This document shows, in pieces, positions 14,867-24,460 of a stretch of 64,000 nucleotides of DNA; within the stretch, counting starts at the first letter, position 1; each line of letters starts with the position of its first letter. The position numbers were made by a program, and so were the translations under genes. Source of the stretch: Actinomycetota bacterium (lineage in GTDB: Bacteria; Actinomycetota; Actinomycetes; Streptosporangiales; Streptosporangiaceae); NCBI GenBank assembly GCA_027313705.1, contig DAHVDE010000004.1, positions 1 to 64,000 on the forward strand, read 5' to 3'. The notes beneath the pieces are model-generated. The model did not search any database. It was given only the letters and a program-made list of their open reading frames with translations, and was not told where the DNA came from.

Positions 14867-16234
14867 TCAGCTAGCGCCCACCGAGCGCCTGGAGTCGGCT
14901 AGCGGCAAGGTCACGGTGACTTGGGTGCCCTGGCCCTGCTTGCTGGTGAAGTCCAGGCTGCCGTGATGTGCCTTGACCAGCTCAGACACGATCGTCAGGC
15001 CGATGCCGCTGCCCGCCACTCCCGCCGACCGCTGGCCGCGGAAAAACCGCTCGGCTATGTGCGGCAACTCGGCCTCGGGAATCCCGATCCCTGTGTCGGT
15101 GACCCTGAGGCAGCACGTTCCGTCGGATCGCTCCGTCCGCAGCGTCACCTCACCGCCGCTCGGGGTGAACTTGAGCGCGTTGGTCAGCAAGTTCACCACC
15201 ACCTCATGCATGCGCAACGGGTCGGTCATCACCTCCGCTTCCTCGAGTCGTTCCGTCAGCGTCACGTTCGCCGCGGCGAATGAATCGGACAGGCTGGCTG
15301 CGGCTACGGCAGCGATCGACGCCAGGTCACGTTTGACCAGGCTGAGCTGCAAAGCGGCGGCCTCTGCCGAGGCCAGCCTTTGCAGGTCGTCGACCATGCG
15401 GGCAAGCCTCAGCACCTCGTTGTGCAACGAGAGAAGATATTCAGGAGTTGGCTTCGTGACCCCGTCGACCATGGCCTCATGACCGGCCTGGAGCACGGCG
15501 ATCGGGTTGCGGAGCTCGTGTGCGATATCCGCAACCAGGTTGCGCCTAAGCTGATCTTGCTCGTCCCTGGTCGCCGCCATCTCATCAAAGGCGAGGGCCA
15601 GCTCCCGCAGCTTGGCCAGGCCGCGAACCCGGCCCACGTGAGCTTCCCTGTCACCGCCAGTGCGCATATGCGCGACGCCGATCAGCCGGTCGATCGGTTC
15701 GGCGATCAGGCGGGAGAGCGGCAACGCGACCAGGATCGCGAGCACCACGGCGATGGCCGATTCCTCTATTCTCGACGTCCAGCCTCGCGCGGAGGACAGC
15801 GCAGCCGCCTCGGTGCTCGCTTGCTTGCTCGGGAATGCGACCGTGACCGAGCCCACGCGGTGGCCGCCGGCGAATACCGGATCCGTCACCGTCCGCTTCA
15901 GGCTGGCCAGGCGCGCGAATCCCGGTGACTCCATCCGCACTGCCTGCCGGTTGTCGCGGATCTCCAGGCCGCCGCCAGTTGCCGCGACAAGCGCCGCAAC
16001 CGACGCCAAGTCGCTCCTTGCCCAGCCATCGTGCCGATAGGCGACTCCCGTCGATCTGGCCACGGCCTGGGTGAACTCCGTTTGCTGGCCGACGACCAGC
16101 TTGTCCAGGTCAAAGTCGATGTTGATAGTCGAGATCACGATCGCGGCGATCACGGCCGCGAGCGCGACGTCTACGAACGCCACGGTCAGCTGGAGCCCGA
16201 TCTGGCTCATCCGCGGTCGGACGGTCCTAGACAT
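14867..16234 (-). CDS. Sensor histidine kinase (paralogue 1)
   Basis: 455 aa: TM1 about 15-37, sensor loop to about 155, TM2 about 158-178, HAMP-like linker, phosphoacceptor H239 in DIAHELRNPIAV, N box NLLTNALKF, DTGIGIP, and G boxes SGIGLTIV. The start ATG overlaps the regulator stop by 8 bp. It is a clear paralogue of the kinase at 16983-18446: equal position of the phospho-His and matching blocks such as EVLRLARM-DDLQRLA. The sensor loops are diverged, so the two likely read different cues through one regulator. Confidence 0.92.
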   Translation of the reverse strand: MSRTVRPRMSQIGLQLTVAFVDVALAAVIAAIVISTINIDFDLDKLVVGQQTEFTQAVARSTGVAYRHDGWARSDLASVAALVAATGGGLEIRDNRQAVRMESPGFARLASLKRTVTDPVFAGGHRVGSVTVAFPSKQASTEAAALSSARGWTSRIEESAIAVVLAILVALPLSRLIAEPIDRLIGVAHMRTGGDREAHVGRVRGLAKLRELALAFDEMAATRDEQDQLRRNLVADIAHELRNPIAVLQAGHEAMVDGVTKPTPEYLLSLHNEVLRLARMVDDLQRLASAEAAALQLSLVKRDLASIAAVAAASLSDSFAAANVTLTERLEEAEVMTDPLRMHEVVVNLLTNALKFTPSGGEVTLRTERSDGTCCLRVTDTGIGIPEAELPHIAERFFRGQRSAGVAGSGIGLTIVSELVKAHHGSLDFTSKQGQGTQVTVTLPLADSRRSVGAS

Positions 16235-16925
16235 CCCTGGAGAAGCCGAGTCGGTAACCGCCGCCGAGCACGGTTTGCACTATCAAGGGATTGGCCGGAT
16301 CTTCCTCGATCTTGCGCCGCAGGTTCTTCACGTGCGAGTCGATGGTGCGTTCGTAGCCTTCGAAATCGTAACCACGCACCCGGTTGATCAGCTCGAACCG
16401 CGAGTACACCCGGCCGGGCACGGTGGTGAGGGCAACCAGGATGCCCCATTCGGTCGGGGTTAGCTCGACCTCTGTGCCGCGAACCCGCACGATCCTGCGC
16501 GACTCGTCGATCAGCAGCGTCCCGTCACCGAAGCTGGCCTCCGAGCCGGCGGCGGCGGACGGGGCGTTGCGGCGCAGTATCGCCTGCACCCGCAGTATCA
16601 GCTCGCGCGGACTGAACGGCTTGGTCACGTAGTCATCGGCACCCAGCTCGAGGCCGGCGATCCTGTCCTGCTCGCCGCTCTTCGCGGTGAGCATAAGGAT
16701 CGGCGTTGGGTTCGCGGCCCTGACCTCTCTCGCCACCGCCTCGCCTGGCACATCAGGCAATCCGAGGTCGAGCACGATCAGGTCTGGCCTCGCCGTGGTC
16801 GCCACGTTGATAGCCTCGGCCCCAGAACCCGTGGAAAGGACCGCAAAGCCGGCCCGCTCAAGATAGGAACGCACAAGTTCCCTGAGCTTGCGCTCGTCCT
16901 CGACAAGCAGCACTGTCGCCGTCAT
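16227..16925 (-). CDS. OmpR-family response regulator
   Basis: 232 aa. Receiver with D10/E11, phosphoacceptor D53 (VLDLGLPDVPG), LMLTAKS and VTKPFSPREL. The winged helix follows an Ala/Ser-rich linker, with LTPTEWGILVAL and TVLGGGYRLGF. It is placed between two paralogous kinases, overlapping the downstream one and 57 bp after the upstream one, so it is the only regulator of this operon in view. Confidence 0.95.
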   Translation of the reverse strand: MTATVLLVEDERKLRELVRSYLERAGFAVLSTGSGAEAINVATTARPDLIVLDLGLPDVPGEAVAREVRAANPTPILMLTAKSGEQDRIAGLELGADDYVTKPFSPRELILRVQAILRRNAPSAAAGSEASFGDGTLLIDESRRIVRVRGTEVELTPTEWGILVALTTVPGRVYSRFELINRVRGYDFEGYERTIDSHVKNLRRKIEEDPANPLIVQTVLGGGYRLGFSRDV

Positions 16926-16982
16926 CGCGACCCGACATCCCCCGATCGCCAGGAATCACCCGCCGGGATTCCCTGACCCCCG

Positions 16983-18446
16983 CTACCCGACGCGCTTGAT
17001 CATGCCCAGCACCGCCAGGCTGAAGCCGCCGAACCTGGACACGCCCAGGCCGGAGTCCGGATTTGGGCTATTAACTGAGGGATGTATCTGGGTCGGCTGC
17101 GTTACCGGCGGCATCGTGATCACCGCCTTGGTGCCCTCGCCAGGTTTGCTCGTAATGCGCAGTTTGCCGTGCTGTGCCCTGACCAGCTCGGCCACGATGG
17201 AAAGGCCGATGCCGTTCCCGTCCGCCATCTCTGACGATTGCTGACCGCGGAAGAAGCGCTCGGTGACCCTCGGCAGGTCCTCCGGCGGAATCCCGACCCC
17301 TGTGTCGGCCACCGTGAGCCTGGCCTGCCCGTTTTCGTCTCTCCTCGTTTCCAGCATGACCATGCCGTCCGCCGGAGTGAACTTCAGCGCATTGGTGAGC
17401 AGGTTGACGACCACCTCACGCATCCGGTCAGGGTCACAGCTGGTCCACGCCTGCTCAAGGCGCTGCACCAGGCGGATGCCGGACGTGCCGAACGAGTCAG
17501 ACAGACTGGCTGCCGCATCGCCGACGATTGCCGCCAGGTCCCGCGGCACGAGATTGAGCTGAAGCGCTGCCGCCTCGGCGGCCGCCAGCCGCTGGAGGTC
17601 ATCGATCATCCTGGCCAGCCGCAGCACCTCATCACGCAGTGACCAGAGGTTCTCCGTCGTCAGCGGGGTGACGCCGTCCAGCATCGCCTCATGGCTGGCT
17701 TGCAGGATAGCGACTGGGGTTCGGAGTTCGTGCGCGACGTTGGCGACCAGGTTCCGCTGCAGCCGGTCGCGTGCGTCGATGGCATCGCTCGACTCGTTGA
17801 GTGCCACCGAGAGCTCGTGCACAACGCCCGCGCCACGCGTGTCTGCGATCCTGCCAGACCTGTCTCCGGCGCCACGCGCCCGGACGAGGGCAAGTACTCG
17901 TTCAAGCGGCGCGGTGATCTGCCTGGACACGAGCAGCGAGACAACCACGGCCATCAGCGCGACAATGCCCGCCGCCTCGATGCTGGCCCGAATCCTGGCG
18001 GCCTGGAACTGCCTGACCACCTCGCCGAGGCCACGGTCAGGACTGAATTTCACCTCGGCGTAACCGATGGTCTTGCCCTTGACGACGACCGGCGTGGCGA
18101 CAAAGCTTCCGGCACGCTGGCTGTCGAATCCCTTCGTCTCATTAATGGTGTTCCCGGACGCCGAGACGACCTTGGCGGAGGCTCCCTCCCTGGCGGCAAA
18201 ATCAAGCACCGGTGTCAGGTTGGCCGGCCTCCAGCCGACCGGCGACTGGGAGTACAGCGCGCCGGCCGCCGCTGAGACCGAGCGGCTGAGCGCCCGTTCC
18301 TGGCGTTGGACCAGTCCCTTGACCTCGCTGGCCCGGCTGAGCTCGGTGAGGTAAGAGAGCACGATGATCGACGCCAGGGCAACGCCGAGGAAGGCCACCG
18401 CGAGCCTGAGCCCGAGCTGGCCAATGCCGAAGATAGGTCTGGCCAT
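16983..18446 (-). CDS. Sensor histidine kinase (paralogue 2)
   Basis: 487 aa: TM1 about 13-34, sensor loop about 35-155, TM2 about 156-175, HAMP-like region, H239 in NVAHELRTPVAI, NLLTNALKF, DTGVGIP, NGIGLSIV. It has a C-terminal extension of about 45 residues beyond the ATPase domain (Pro/Asn/Ser, ending in a mildly hydrophobic stretch) that paralogue 1 lacks. First gene of the kinase-regulator-kinase operon on the minus strand. Confidence 0.92.
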   Translation of the reverse strand: MARPIFGIGQLGLRLAVAFLGVALASIIVLSYLTELSRASEVKGLVQRQERALSRSVSAAAGALYSQSPVGWRPANLTPVLDFAAREGASAKVVSASGNTINETKGFDSQRAGSFVATPVVVKGKTIGYAEVKFSPDRGLGEVVRQFQAARIRASIEAAGIVALMAVVVSLLVSRQITAPLERVLALVRARGAGDRSGRIADTRGAGVVHELSVALNESSDAIDARDRLQRNLVANVAHELRTPVAILQASHEAMLDGVTPLTTENLWSLRDEVLRLARMIDDLQRLAAAEAAALQLNLVPRDLAAIVGDAAASLSDSFGTSGIRLVQRLEQAWTSCDPDRMREVVVNLLTNALKFTPADGMVMLETRRDENGQARLTVADTGVGIPPEDLPRVTERFFRGQQSSEMADGNGIGLSIVAELVRAQHGKLRITSKPGEGTKAVITMPPVTQPTQIHPSVNSPNPDSGLGVSRFGGFSLAVLGMIKRVG

Positions 18447-18578
18447 CGGCTTACCCGGTCAGGCGCGGCGGGCGCGACTTGTCCCGGCTTGGTGGCATGA
18501 AGAAGGAGGGCATCTAGTCAGCCAAGCCGAAGCGGGTGAATTCGCGATGGGGAAATTGTGCAGACCGGGTGGAGCGCG

Positions 18579-18959
18579 CTACTCGCCGGTCAAGATCACA
18601 TCCGCGTCGAAACAGGTGCGGTCGCCGGTGTGGCAGGCGCCACCTGCCTGGTCAAGCTTGACCAGTACGGCGTCGCCGTCGCAGTCGAGCGCGACAGACT
18701 TGACGAGCTGCGCGTGCCCAGAGGTTTCACCCTTGACCCAGTACTCCTGGCGGCTGCGTGACCAGTACGTGCAGCGGCCAGTGGTCAGCGTGCGGTGCAG
18801 CGCCTCGTCATCCATCCAGCCGAGCATCAGCACTTCGCCCGTGTCGTATTGCTGGGCGATGGCCGCGACCAGCCCGTCCTCGTTCCGCTTCAGCCTCGCG
18901 GCGATCGCCGGGTCAAGCCGTGACTCGCTCGCCGGAACCCGGCCGGTGGTTGCCTTCAT
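18579..18959 (-). CDS. hisI: Phosphoribosyl-AMP cyclohydrolase
   Basis: 126-aa HisI, third step of histidine synthesis (hydrolysis of PR-AMP). It shows [32 protein letters not shown], the metal-site [10 protein letters not shown] and the Cys pair [12 protein letters not shown]. It is the single-domain form with no fused HisE. The start overlaps hisF by 4 bp (ATGA). Last gene of the his operon. Confidence 0.97.
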   Translation of the reverse strand: MKATTGRVPASESRLDPAIAARLKRNEDGLVAAIAQQYDTGEVLMLGWMDDEALHRTLTTGRCTYWSRSRQEYWVKGETSGHAQLVKSVALDCDGDAVLVKLDQAGGACHTGDRTCFDADVILTGE

Positions 18960-19738
18960 GACGCTCCCGTATCGCTCAGGCGGACCGGGTAGCCGTCGGC
19001 CCGCAGCGACTCCTTTACCGCGGTAATCCTCAGCTCGCCAAAGTGGAACAGGCTCGCGGCGAGCACGGCATCCGCGCCGACGGCGACCGCCTGGGCGAAG
19101 TCGGCCAGTCGCCCGGCACCGCCGCTGGCCACGACGGGCACATCGACGGCGGCCCTGACCGCGCTGATCAAAGGCAAGTCGAAGCCGGCCTTGGTGCCAT
19201 CGGCATCCATCGAGGTCAGCAAGATTTCACCGGCACCGAGCCCGGCAGCCCTGGCGGCCCAGGCCACCGCGTCGATGCCGGTGCCGCGTCGCCCGCCGTG
19301 CGTCGTCACCTCGAAACCTGACCCGGGGCCAGGGACTCGCCGTGCGTCCACCGACACGACCACGCATTGCGAGCCGAACCTCGCGCTCAGCTCGGAGAGC
19401 AATTCTGGCCTAGCGATGGCTGCGGTGTTGACCGAGACCTTATCCGCTCCCGCCCGCAGCAGCCGATCCACGTCACCGGCGCAGCGGACGCCACCGCCCA
19501 CAGTCAGCGGTATGAAAACCTGGTCAGCGGTACGGGCCAGGACGTCGTACATGGTTTCCCTGCCGTCGCTTGACGCCGTGATGTCGAGGAAGACGATCTC
19601 ATCGGCCCCTTCCGCGTCATAGGCGGCAGCCAGTTCCACCGGGTCGCCCGCGTCCCGCAGCGAGACGAAGTTGACGCCCTTGACCACCCGGCCGCCGTCG
19701 ACGTCGAGGCACGGGATGACCCGGATCGCGACGGTCAC
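18956..19738 (-). CDS. hisF: Imidazole glycerol phosphate synthase, cyclase subunit
   Basis: 260-aa TIM barrel. With HisH it turns PRFAR plus ammonia into IGP and AICAR. The catalytic Asp in [17 protein letters not shown] and the second in VVSVDARR are present, as are the phosphate loops [10 protein letters not shown] and [13 protein letters not shown]-type start overlapping hisA by 4 bp. Confidence 0.97.
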   Translation of the reverse strand: MTVAIRVIPCLDVDGGRVVKGVNFVSLRDAGDPVELAAAYDAEGADEIVFLDITASSDGRETMYDVLARTADQVFIPLTVGGGVRCAGDVDRLLRAGADKVSVNTAAIARPELLSELSARFGSQCVVVSVDARRVPGPGSGFEVTTHGGRRGTGIDAVAWAARAAGLGAGEILLTSMDADGTKAGFDLPLISAVRAAVDVPVVASGGAGRLADFAQAVAVGADAVLAASLFHFGELRITAVKESLRADGYPVRLSDTGAS

Positions 19739-20466
19739 TGACTCACCGCCGCCAGCGCGTCCTCAAGGGTAAAAACCCCCGCGTACAGCGCTTTGCCGAC
19801 AATCGCCCCGGAAACTCCGGCAGGCGCAAGCTCGCGGATCGCGCGGAGATCAGCAAGCGAGGAAACACCGCCGCTGGCGATCACCTCGCGCTCGGTAAGC
19901 CCGGCCACCTGCCTGAGCAGGTCAAGGTTGGGCCCGGTGAGAGTGCCGTCCCTGGATACGTCGGTTACCACGTACGTCTGGCAGCCCTCAGCTTCCAGCC
20001 GGCCAAGCGTGTCGAGCAGCTCGCCGCCAAGCATCGTCCAGCCTCGGGCCGCCAGCCGGGTGCCGCGCACGTCGAGGCCGACCGCGATCTTCGGCCCGTG
20101 CTCGGCGATGATCGCGGCCACCCAATCGGGGCGCTCGAGCGCCGCCGTGCCGATCACGACCCGCTCGCATCCGGTCGCCAGCGCCCTGGCCAGCGACTTA
20201 TCGTCGCGAATGCCTCCGGACAACTCGACCGCTACGTCCAGCCGCTTGACCACGTCCGCCAGCAAGCTGGCATTGGAGCCCTTGCCGAACGCGGCGTCCA
20301 GGTCCACCAGGTGTATCCACTGGGCGCCAGCTCGCTGCCAGGCAAGCGCGGCGTCAAGCGGTTCGCCGTACGAGGTCTCGGTGCCCAGCGCGCCCTTGAC
20401 CAGGCGTACCGCCTGGCCCTCGGCGACATCCACGGCGGGCAGCAGCGTAAGCGCCTCGGCGGTCAC
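19735..20466 (-). CDS. hisA: ProFAR isomerase, HisA/PriA type
   Basis: 243 aa from GTG 20466, whose GTGA overlaps the hisH stop; the open frame to 20595 lies inside hisH and was rejected. [15 protein letters not shown] supplies the first catalytic Asp, and [13 protein letters not shown] the second in the form typical of actinobacterial PriA. PriA enzymes also isomerise PRA for tryptophan synthesis; whether this one is bifunctional cannot be read here, though the motif favours it. Confidence 0.95.
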   Translation of the reverse strand: MTAEALTLLPAVDVAEGQAVRLVKGALGTETSYGEPLDAALAWQRAGAQWIHLVDLDAAFGKGSNASLLADVVKRLDVAVELSGGIRDDKSLARALATGCERVVIGTAALERPDWVAAIIAEHGPKIAVGLDVRGTRLAARGWTMLGGELLDTLGRLEAEGCQTYVVTDVSRDGTLTGPNLDLLRQVAGLTEREVIASGGVSSLADLRAIRELAPAGVSGAIVGKALYAGVFTLEDALAAVSQ

Positions 20467-21083
20467 CTGATCATCTCCAGCCAGTTCGACAGCAGCGCGG
20501 CGCCGGCGTCTCCCGACTTCTCCGGGTGGAACTGGGTCGCGCACAGCGGCCCGTCCTCCACCGCCGCGATGAAACGCTCCCCGTGCGTGGCCCACGTCAG
20601 CACGGGCCGCCTACCATCTGAGTCCCACCTTTTAACCGCATAAGAATGCACGAAATAGAATCTTTCACCGGCGACGCCGGCGAACAGCGAACTAACAGCG
20701 GTGGCGGTCACCGTGTTCCACCCCATGTGGGGCAGCACGCTCGCGTCGAGCCGGTCGACTACGCCAGGCCAGAGGGCGCAGCCATCGGTGACCACGCCAT
20801 GCTCGCGGCCGCGAGTGAAGAGCACCTGCATGCCCACGCAGATGCCGAGCACCCGCCGCCCGGCCGCGAGTCGCTTGGCGATGATCTCGTCGCCGCCCGC
20901 CGCGCGCAGACCAGACATGCAGGCCGCGAACGCGCCGACGCCCGGCACGACCAGGCCGTCCGCTTTCATCGCCGCGCGAGCGTCGGCGGTTACCTCACTG
21001 TCGGCCCCGGCCCTTTGCAGTGCGCGGTGGGCGGACCTGAGGTTGCCTGACCCGTAGTCGAACACGACGACGCGCGGCTTCAC
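20463..21083 (-). CDS. hisH: Imidazole glycerol phosphate synthase, glutamine amidotransferase subunit
   Basis: 206-aa class I amidotransferase delivering ammonia to HisF. The nucleophile Cys lies in [10 protein letters not shown]; the His and Glu of the triad lie in [25 protein letters not shown] is the family N-terminus. It overlaps hisB by 4 bp upstream and hisA downstream. Confidence 0.97.
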   Translation of the reverse strand: MKPRVVVFDYGSGNLRSAHRALQRAGADSEVTADARAAMKADGLVVPGVGAFAACMSGLRAAGGDEIIAKRLAAGRRVLGICVGMQVLFTRGREHGVVTDGCALWPGVVDRLDASVLPHMGWNTVTATAVSSLFAGVAGERFYFVHSYAVKRWDSDGRRPVLTWATHGERFIAAVEDGPLCATQFHPEKSGDAGAALLSNWLEMIR

Positions 21084-21670
21084 AGGCTTCCCTTGGTGCT
21101 CGGAATGCCGGTGCGGCGCGGGTCAGGTTCTGCCGCTGCTCGCAGCGCCCGCGCGAACGCCTTGAACTGGGCTTCCACGATGTGGTGCGGGTTACGGCCG
21201 CACAGCACAGAAATATGCAGGCAGATCGCCGCGCTGGCGCCAAGTGTCTCGAAGAAATGCCTGGTGAGCGTCGTGTCATAGGTTCCGATGAGCGGTGCCA
21301 TGCCGTCAGGCTCGCTGTGCACGACATATGGCCGGCCGGCCAGGTCAACGGCGGCACTGACCAGCGTCTCGTCAAGCGGCACGAGCGCGTCGCCGAACCT
21401 GGCGATGCCGGCCTTGTCGCCAAGGGCCGCGCGCAGCGCCTCGCCCAGCGTGATCGCGGTGTCCTCGACCGTGTGATGGGCGTCGATCTCGATGTCGCCC
21501 TTAGCTCTTACCCGCAGGTCGATGCAGCCGTGCTTGCCTAGCTGGCTGAGCATGTGGTCGAAGAAGGGCACGCCGGTGGCCACGTCGGTGCCGCCTTCGC
21601 CGTCCAGGTTCAGCTCGACTGATACCTGGGTTTCCCTGGTGGCGCGCGTCACGCTGGCGGTACGGCTCAC
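21080..21670 (-). CDS. hisB: Imidazoleglycerol-phosphate dehydratase
   Basis: 196-aa single-function dehydratase (no phosphatase domain). Manganese-ligand repeats [13 protein letters not shown] and [11 protein letters not shown] in the first half, and [10 protein letters not shown] and [16 protein letters not shown] in the second. Overlaps hisDC by ATGA and hisH by 4 bp. Confidence 0.97.
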   Translation of the reverse strand: MSRTASVTRATRETQVSVELNLDGEGGTDVATGVPFFDHMLSQLGKHGCIDLRVRAKGDIEIDAHHTVEDTAITLGEALRAALGDKAGIARFGDALVPLDETLVSAAVDLAGRPYVVHSEPDGMAPLIGTYDTTLTRHFFETLGASAAICLHISVLCGRNPHHIVEAQFKAFARALRAAAEPDPRRTGIPSTKGSL

Positions 21671-24096
21671 GAGGTGCGCACCGCCACGAGCGCGGACTTG
21701 AACAGCTCGTTTTCCTGTGGCGTGCCGACCGTGACCCGCAGCCAGCCAGCCGGCCCGACCTCCCTGACCAGCACGCCGAGCGCGAGCAGCGCCTCCCAGG
21801 TCGCGTGCCTGTCCTCGAATTCACCGAAGAGCACGAAGTTGGTGTCAGAGTCGGCGACCTTGAACCCTTCGGCGCGCAGCCAGCCGACCAGGTCGTCACG
21901 CGAGTGCCTGAGGGTGGCCACCGAGGCCTGCAGCTCGCCTGCCCGCGTCAGAGCGGCCCTGGCCACCACCTGGGTCAGCGAGGACAGGTGGTAGGGCAGC
22001 CGCACGAGCTGAAGCGCGTCGACCACGCCGCGGCTTGATGCCAGGTAGCCCACCCGACCTCCGGCCAGGGCGAAGGCCTTGGACATCGTCCGCACGACGA
22101 CGAGGCGCGGGAACCTTGACAGCAAGCCCAAGGCGGTGACGCCAAGATCACGGGCGAACTCGGCGTATGCCTCGTCGATGACGACCAGGCCGGGCGCGGC
22201 GGAACAGACCTGCTCGATTACCTCAAGTGGCAGGACAGTCCCGGTGGGATTATTGGGAGAAGTAAGAAAGACCAAGTTGGGCTGGTGTTCGGCGATAGCT
22301 TCCAGCGCAAGATCAGTGTCGACGCCGAAGTCCGCACCGCGCGGTATCCCGATCCAGCGAGTGCTCGTCGTCCGCGCGATGATCGGGTGCATGGAGTAGG
22401 AAGGCTCGAAGCCGATCGCGCTGCGCCCTGGCCCGCCGAAGGCCTGGAACAACTGCTGGATGATCTCGTTGGAGCCGTTCGCCGCCCAGACCCTGGCAGC
22501 CGTCAGGCCGTGGCCGAGATAGGCGGCGAGGTCGGCGCGCAGGGCGACCGCGTCGCGGTCCGGGTACCTGTTCAGTCCGGCCGCCTCGGCGGCCGCCGCT
22601 TCCGCGATCTCGCTTACCAGGTCAGCCGACGGCGGATAAGGGTTCTCGTTGGTGTTAAGCCTGGCCCTGGCCGCCACCTGAGGTGCCCCGTAAGGCTCCT
22701 CGCCGCGCAGGTCGTCCCGCAACGGCAGCGCGGCGAGTTCGTCACCCGCCGCTCCTATACCGGCCTGCCAGGTAGCTGTGCTGGCAGGCAGGACGGGAAC
22801 CCGGACGCGAACTGCGGCCACGTGCGCGGCCAGGTCCTCGGCGCCGCCGAGCGCGGCTATGTGCGGGGCGACGCCGGCCAGCGCTTCTGCGTCGCAGGTC
22901 ACCACGTGAATGCCGCGCAGGAAGGTGAGCACGGACAACCCCGCGTTGTACCGCGCCGTACCGCCGGTAGGCAGCACGTGGTTAGATCCGGCCAGGTAGT
23001 CGCCGAGCGAGACCGGCGCGTAAGGCCCGACGAAGATCGCGCCCGCATTGCGCACCTTCCCCGCCAGTTCGGCGGCCCCGGCGGCCTGTATTTCCAGATG
23101 CTCGGGTGCCCAGGCATCGGCCACGGCAAGCGCCGCCGCGAGATCGTCGACCAGCACCGCAGCCGACTGCCCGCTGAGCGCGTCCTTGATCCGCCCGGCG
23201 TGGCGAGCCGTCTGAATCTGCGTGGCCAGTTCGGCATCGACCAGGTCGGCGAGGCCCTCGTCCGTGGTGATCAGCAGGCACGAGGCGAGCGAGTCGTGCT
23301 CGGCCTGCGCGATCAAGTCGGCGGCGACAAAACCCGGATCGGCGCTGCCATCGGCGATGATCGCGATCTCGGTCGGCCCTGCCTGCGCATCGGTGCCGAC
23401 CTGGCCGGCCAGTAGTCGCTTGGCCGCGGCCACGTAGACATTGCCAGGCCCAGTAATAGTGTCCACAGGCGCACAGTCCCGCGTGCCGTAACCGAACATG
23501 GCGATCGCCTGAGCGCCGCCTGCCGCGTGCACCTCGGTGATCCCGAGCAACTCGCAGGCGGCGAGGATCGCCGGGTGCGGACGCTCGCCATGCTCAGCCT
23601 GCGGCGGCGACGCCACCGCGATCTCGCGCACGCCAGCCACCTGCGCCGGGATAACGTTCATCACGACCGAAGACGGATAAGCGACCAGCCCGCCAGGAAC
23701 GTACACCCCAGCCCGCGATACCGGCACGTACCGCTCGGTAACCGAGCTGCCCGCCGCGACAGCAGTCACCGATTCGCGCGGAACCTGAGCGGCGTGGACC
23801 AGGGTAGCGCGGCGGATCGCTTCCTTCAGGGCAGCTGCGACGGCAGGGTCAAGCCCGGCAAGCGCCTTCGCCATCACCTCGCGCGGCACCCGCGTGGTCG
23901 GCAAGTCGACCCCGTCAAACCTGGCCGTATGCTCACGGACAGCCGCAGCGCCCCGATCGCGCACATCAGCGCACACCGGCCGCACCGCCTCGACAGCCGC
24001 AGCCACGTCAAACCCGGCCCTCGGCAGCACGTCGGCAAGCCCTCGGCCGCCAAGCTCCCCCGCAACCTTCCCCCGCAGATCAACCCTGTTAAGCAC
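21667..24096 (-). CDS. hisDC: Fused histidinol dehydrogenase-histidinolphosphate aminotransferase
   Basis: One open frame of 809 aa joins two enzymes that are normally separate. Residues 1 to about 430 are HisD, with [24 protein letters not shown] (E332, H333) and SNHVLPTGG (H373), the catalytic and zinc residues. Residues about 457-809 are His[24 protein letters not shown] and the PLP Lys673 in [15 protein letters not shown]. The linker of about 25 residues (near [14 protein letters not shown]) has no stop and no in-frame ATG or GTG before the HisC domain; only a TTG just inside it could serve as a restart. Start GTG 24096 (TTG 24099 possible); a TAGGCT six bases upstream suggests leaderless transcription. 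Both active sites look complete. Confidence 0.9.
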   Translation of the reverse strand: MLNRVDLRGKVAGELGGRGLADVLPRAGFDVAAAVEAVRPVCADVRDRGAAAVREHTARFDGVDLPTTRVPREVMAKALAGLDPAVAAALKEAIRRATLVHAAQVPRESVTAVAAGSSVTERYVPVSRAGVYVPGGLVAYPSSVVMNVIPAQVAGVREIAVASPPQAEHGERPHPAILAACELLGITEVHAAGGAQAIAMFGYGTRDCAPVDTITGPGNVYVAAAKRLLAGQVGTDAQAGPTEIAIIADGSADPGFVAADLIAQAEHDSLASCLLITTDEGLADLVDAELATQIQTARHAGRIKDALSGQSAAVLVDDLAAALAVADAWAPEHLEIQAAGAAELAGKVRNAGAIFVGPYAPVSLGDYLAGSNHVLPTGGTARYNAGLSVLTFLRGIHVVTCDAEALAGVAPHIAALGGAEDLAAHVAAVRVRVPVLPASTATWQAGIGAAGDELAALPLRDDLRGEEPYGAPQVAARARLNTNENPYPPSADLVSEIAEAAAAEAAGLNRYPDRDAVALRADLAAYLGHGLTAARVWAANGSNEIIQQLFQAFGGPGRSAIGFEPSYSMHPIIARTTSTRWIGIPRGADFGVDTDLALEAIAEHQPNLVFLTSPNNPTGTVLPLEVIEQVCSAAPGLVVIDEAYAEFARDLGVTALGLLSRFPRLVVVRTMSKAFALAGGRVGYLASSRGVVDALQLVRLPYHLSSLTQVVARAALTRAGELQASVATLRHSRDDLVGWLRAEGFKVADSDTNFVLFGEFEDRHATWEALLALGVLVREVGPAGWLRVTVGTPQENELFKSALVAVRTS

Positions 24097-24133
24097 CAAG
24101 TAAGCCTAACCGCCCCCACCCCCCTGTCCGCCC

Positions 24134-24168
24134 GCACCCCGCACCCCGCACCCCGCACCCCGCACCCC
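24134..24168. repeat. GCACCCC heptamer, five exact copies
   Basis: Five head-to-tail copies of GCACCCC at 24134, 24141, 24148, 24155 and 24162, in the gap between hisDC and the first phosphoesterase gene. Likely replication slippage on a C-rich strand. Confidence 0.95.
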
Positions 24169-24188
24169 GCCGCCCGCCCTGCTACCCG

Positions 24189-24300
24189 CCCCAACCCCCA
24201 CAACCCCACAACGTGCGCGCCCCAACCCCCACAACCCCACAACGTGCGCGCCCTGGTCCCCACAACCCCACAACGGGCGCCCCCCAACAACCCCACAACG
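24189..24300. repeat. About 30-bp C-rich imperfect tandem repeat, four copies
   Basis: Units built on CCCCACAACCCCACAACG, with the first two followed by TGCGCG, begin near 24189 and 24219; shorter or changed copies follow near 24250 and 24280. One strand is extremely C-rich, and after 24300 it switches to a G-rich run (to about 24350). Not CRISPR: there are no distinct spacers. It fills the divergent promoter gap of hisDC and the phosphoesterase genes. Confidence 0.85.
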
Positions 24301-24460
24301 GGGGTGCGGGGGGCGGGGGGCGTGCCCTGGGGTGGGGCGGGGGCGGGGCTAAAGCGCGCATTAGTCACTGCTGTCACGCCTACCACACGCATGTGCGCGT
24401 ACCAAATGTTTCATTTTCATGGCCTATACACGGCTGGACTTGTTTCGGCATGCTCGTATC

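Noticed and set aside
24134-24300. CRISPR-like repeat tract
   Set aside because: Units are C-rich slippage repeats without unique spacers, palindromic repeats or cas genes.
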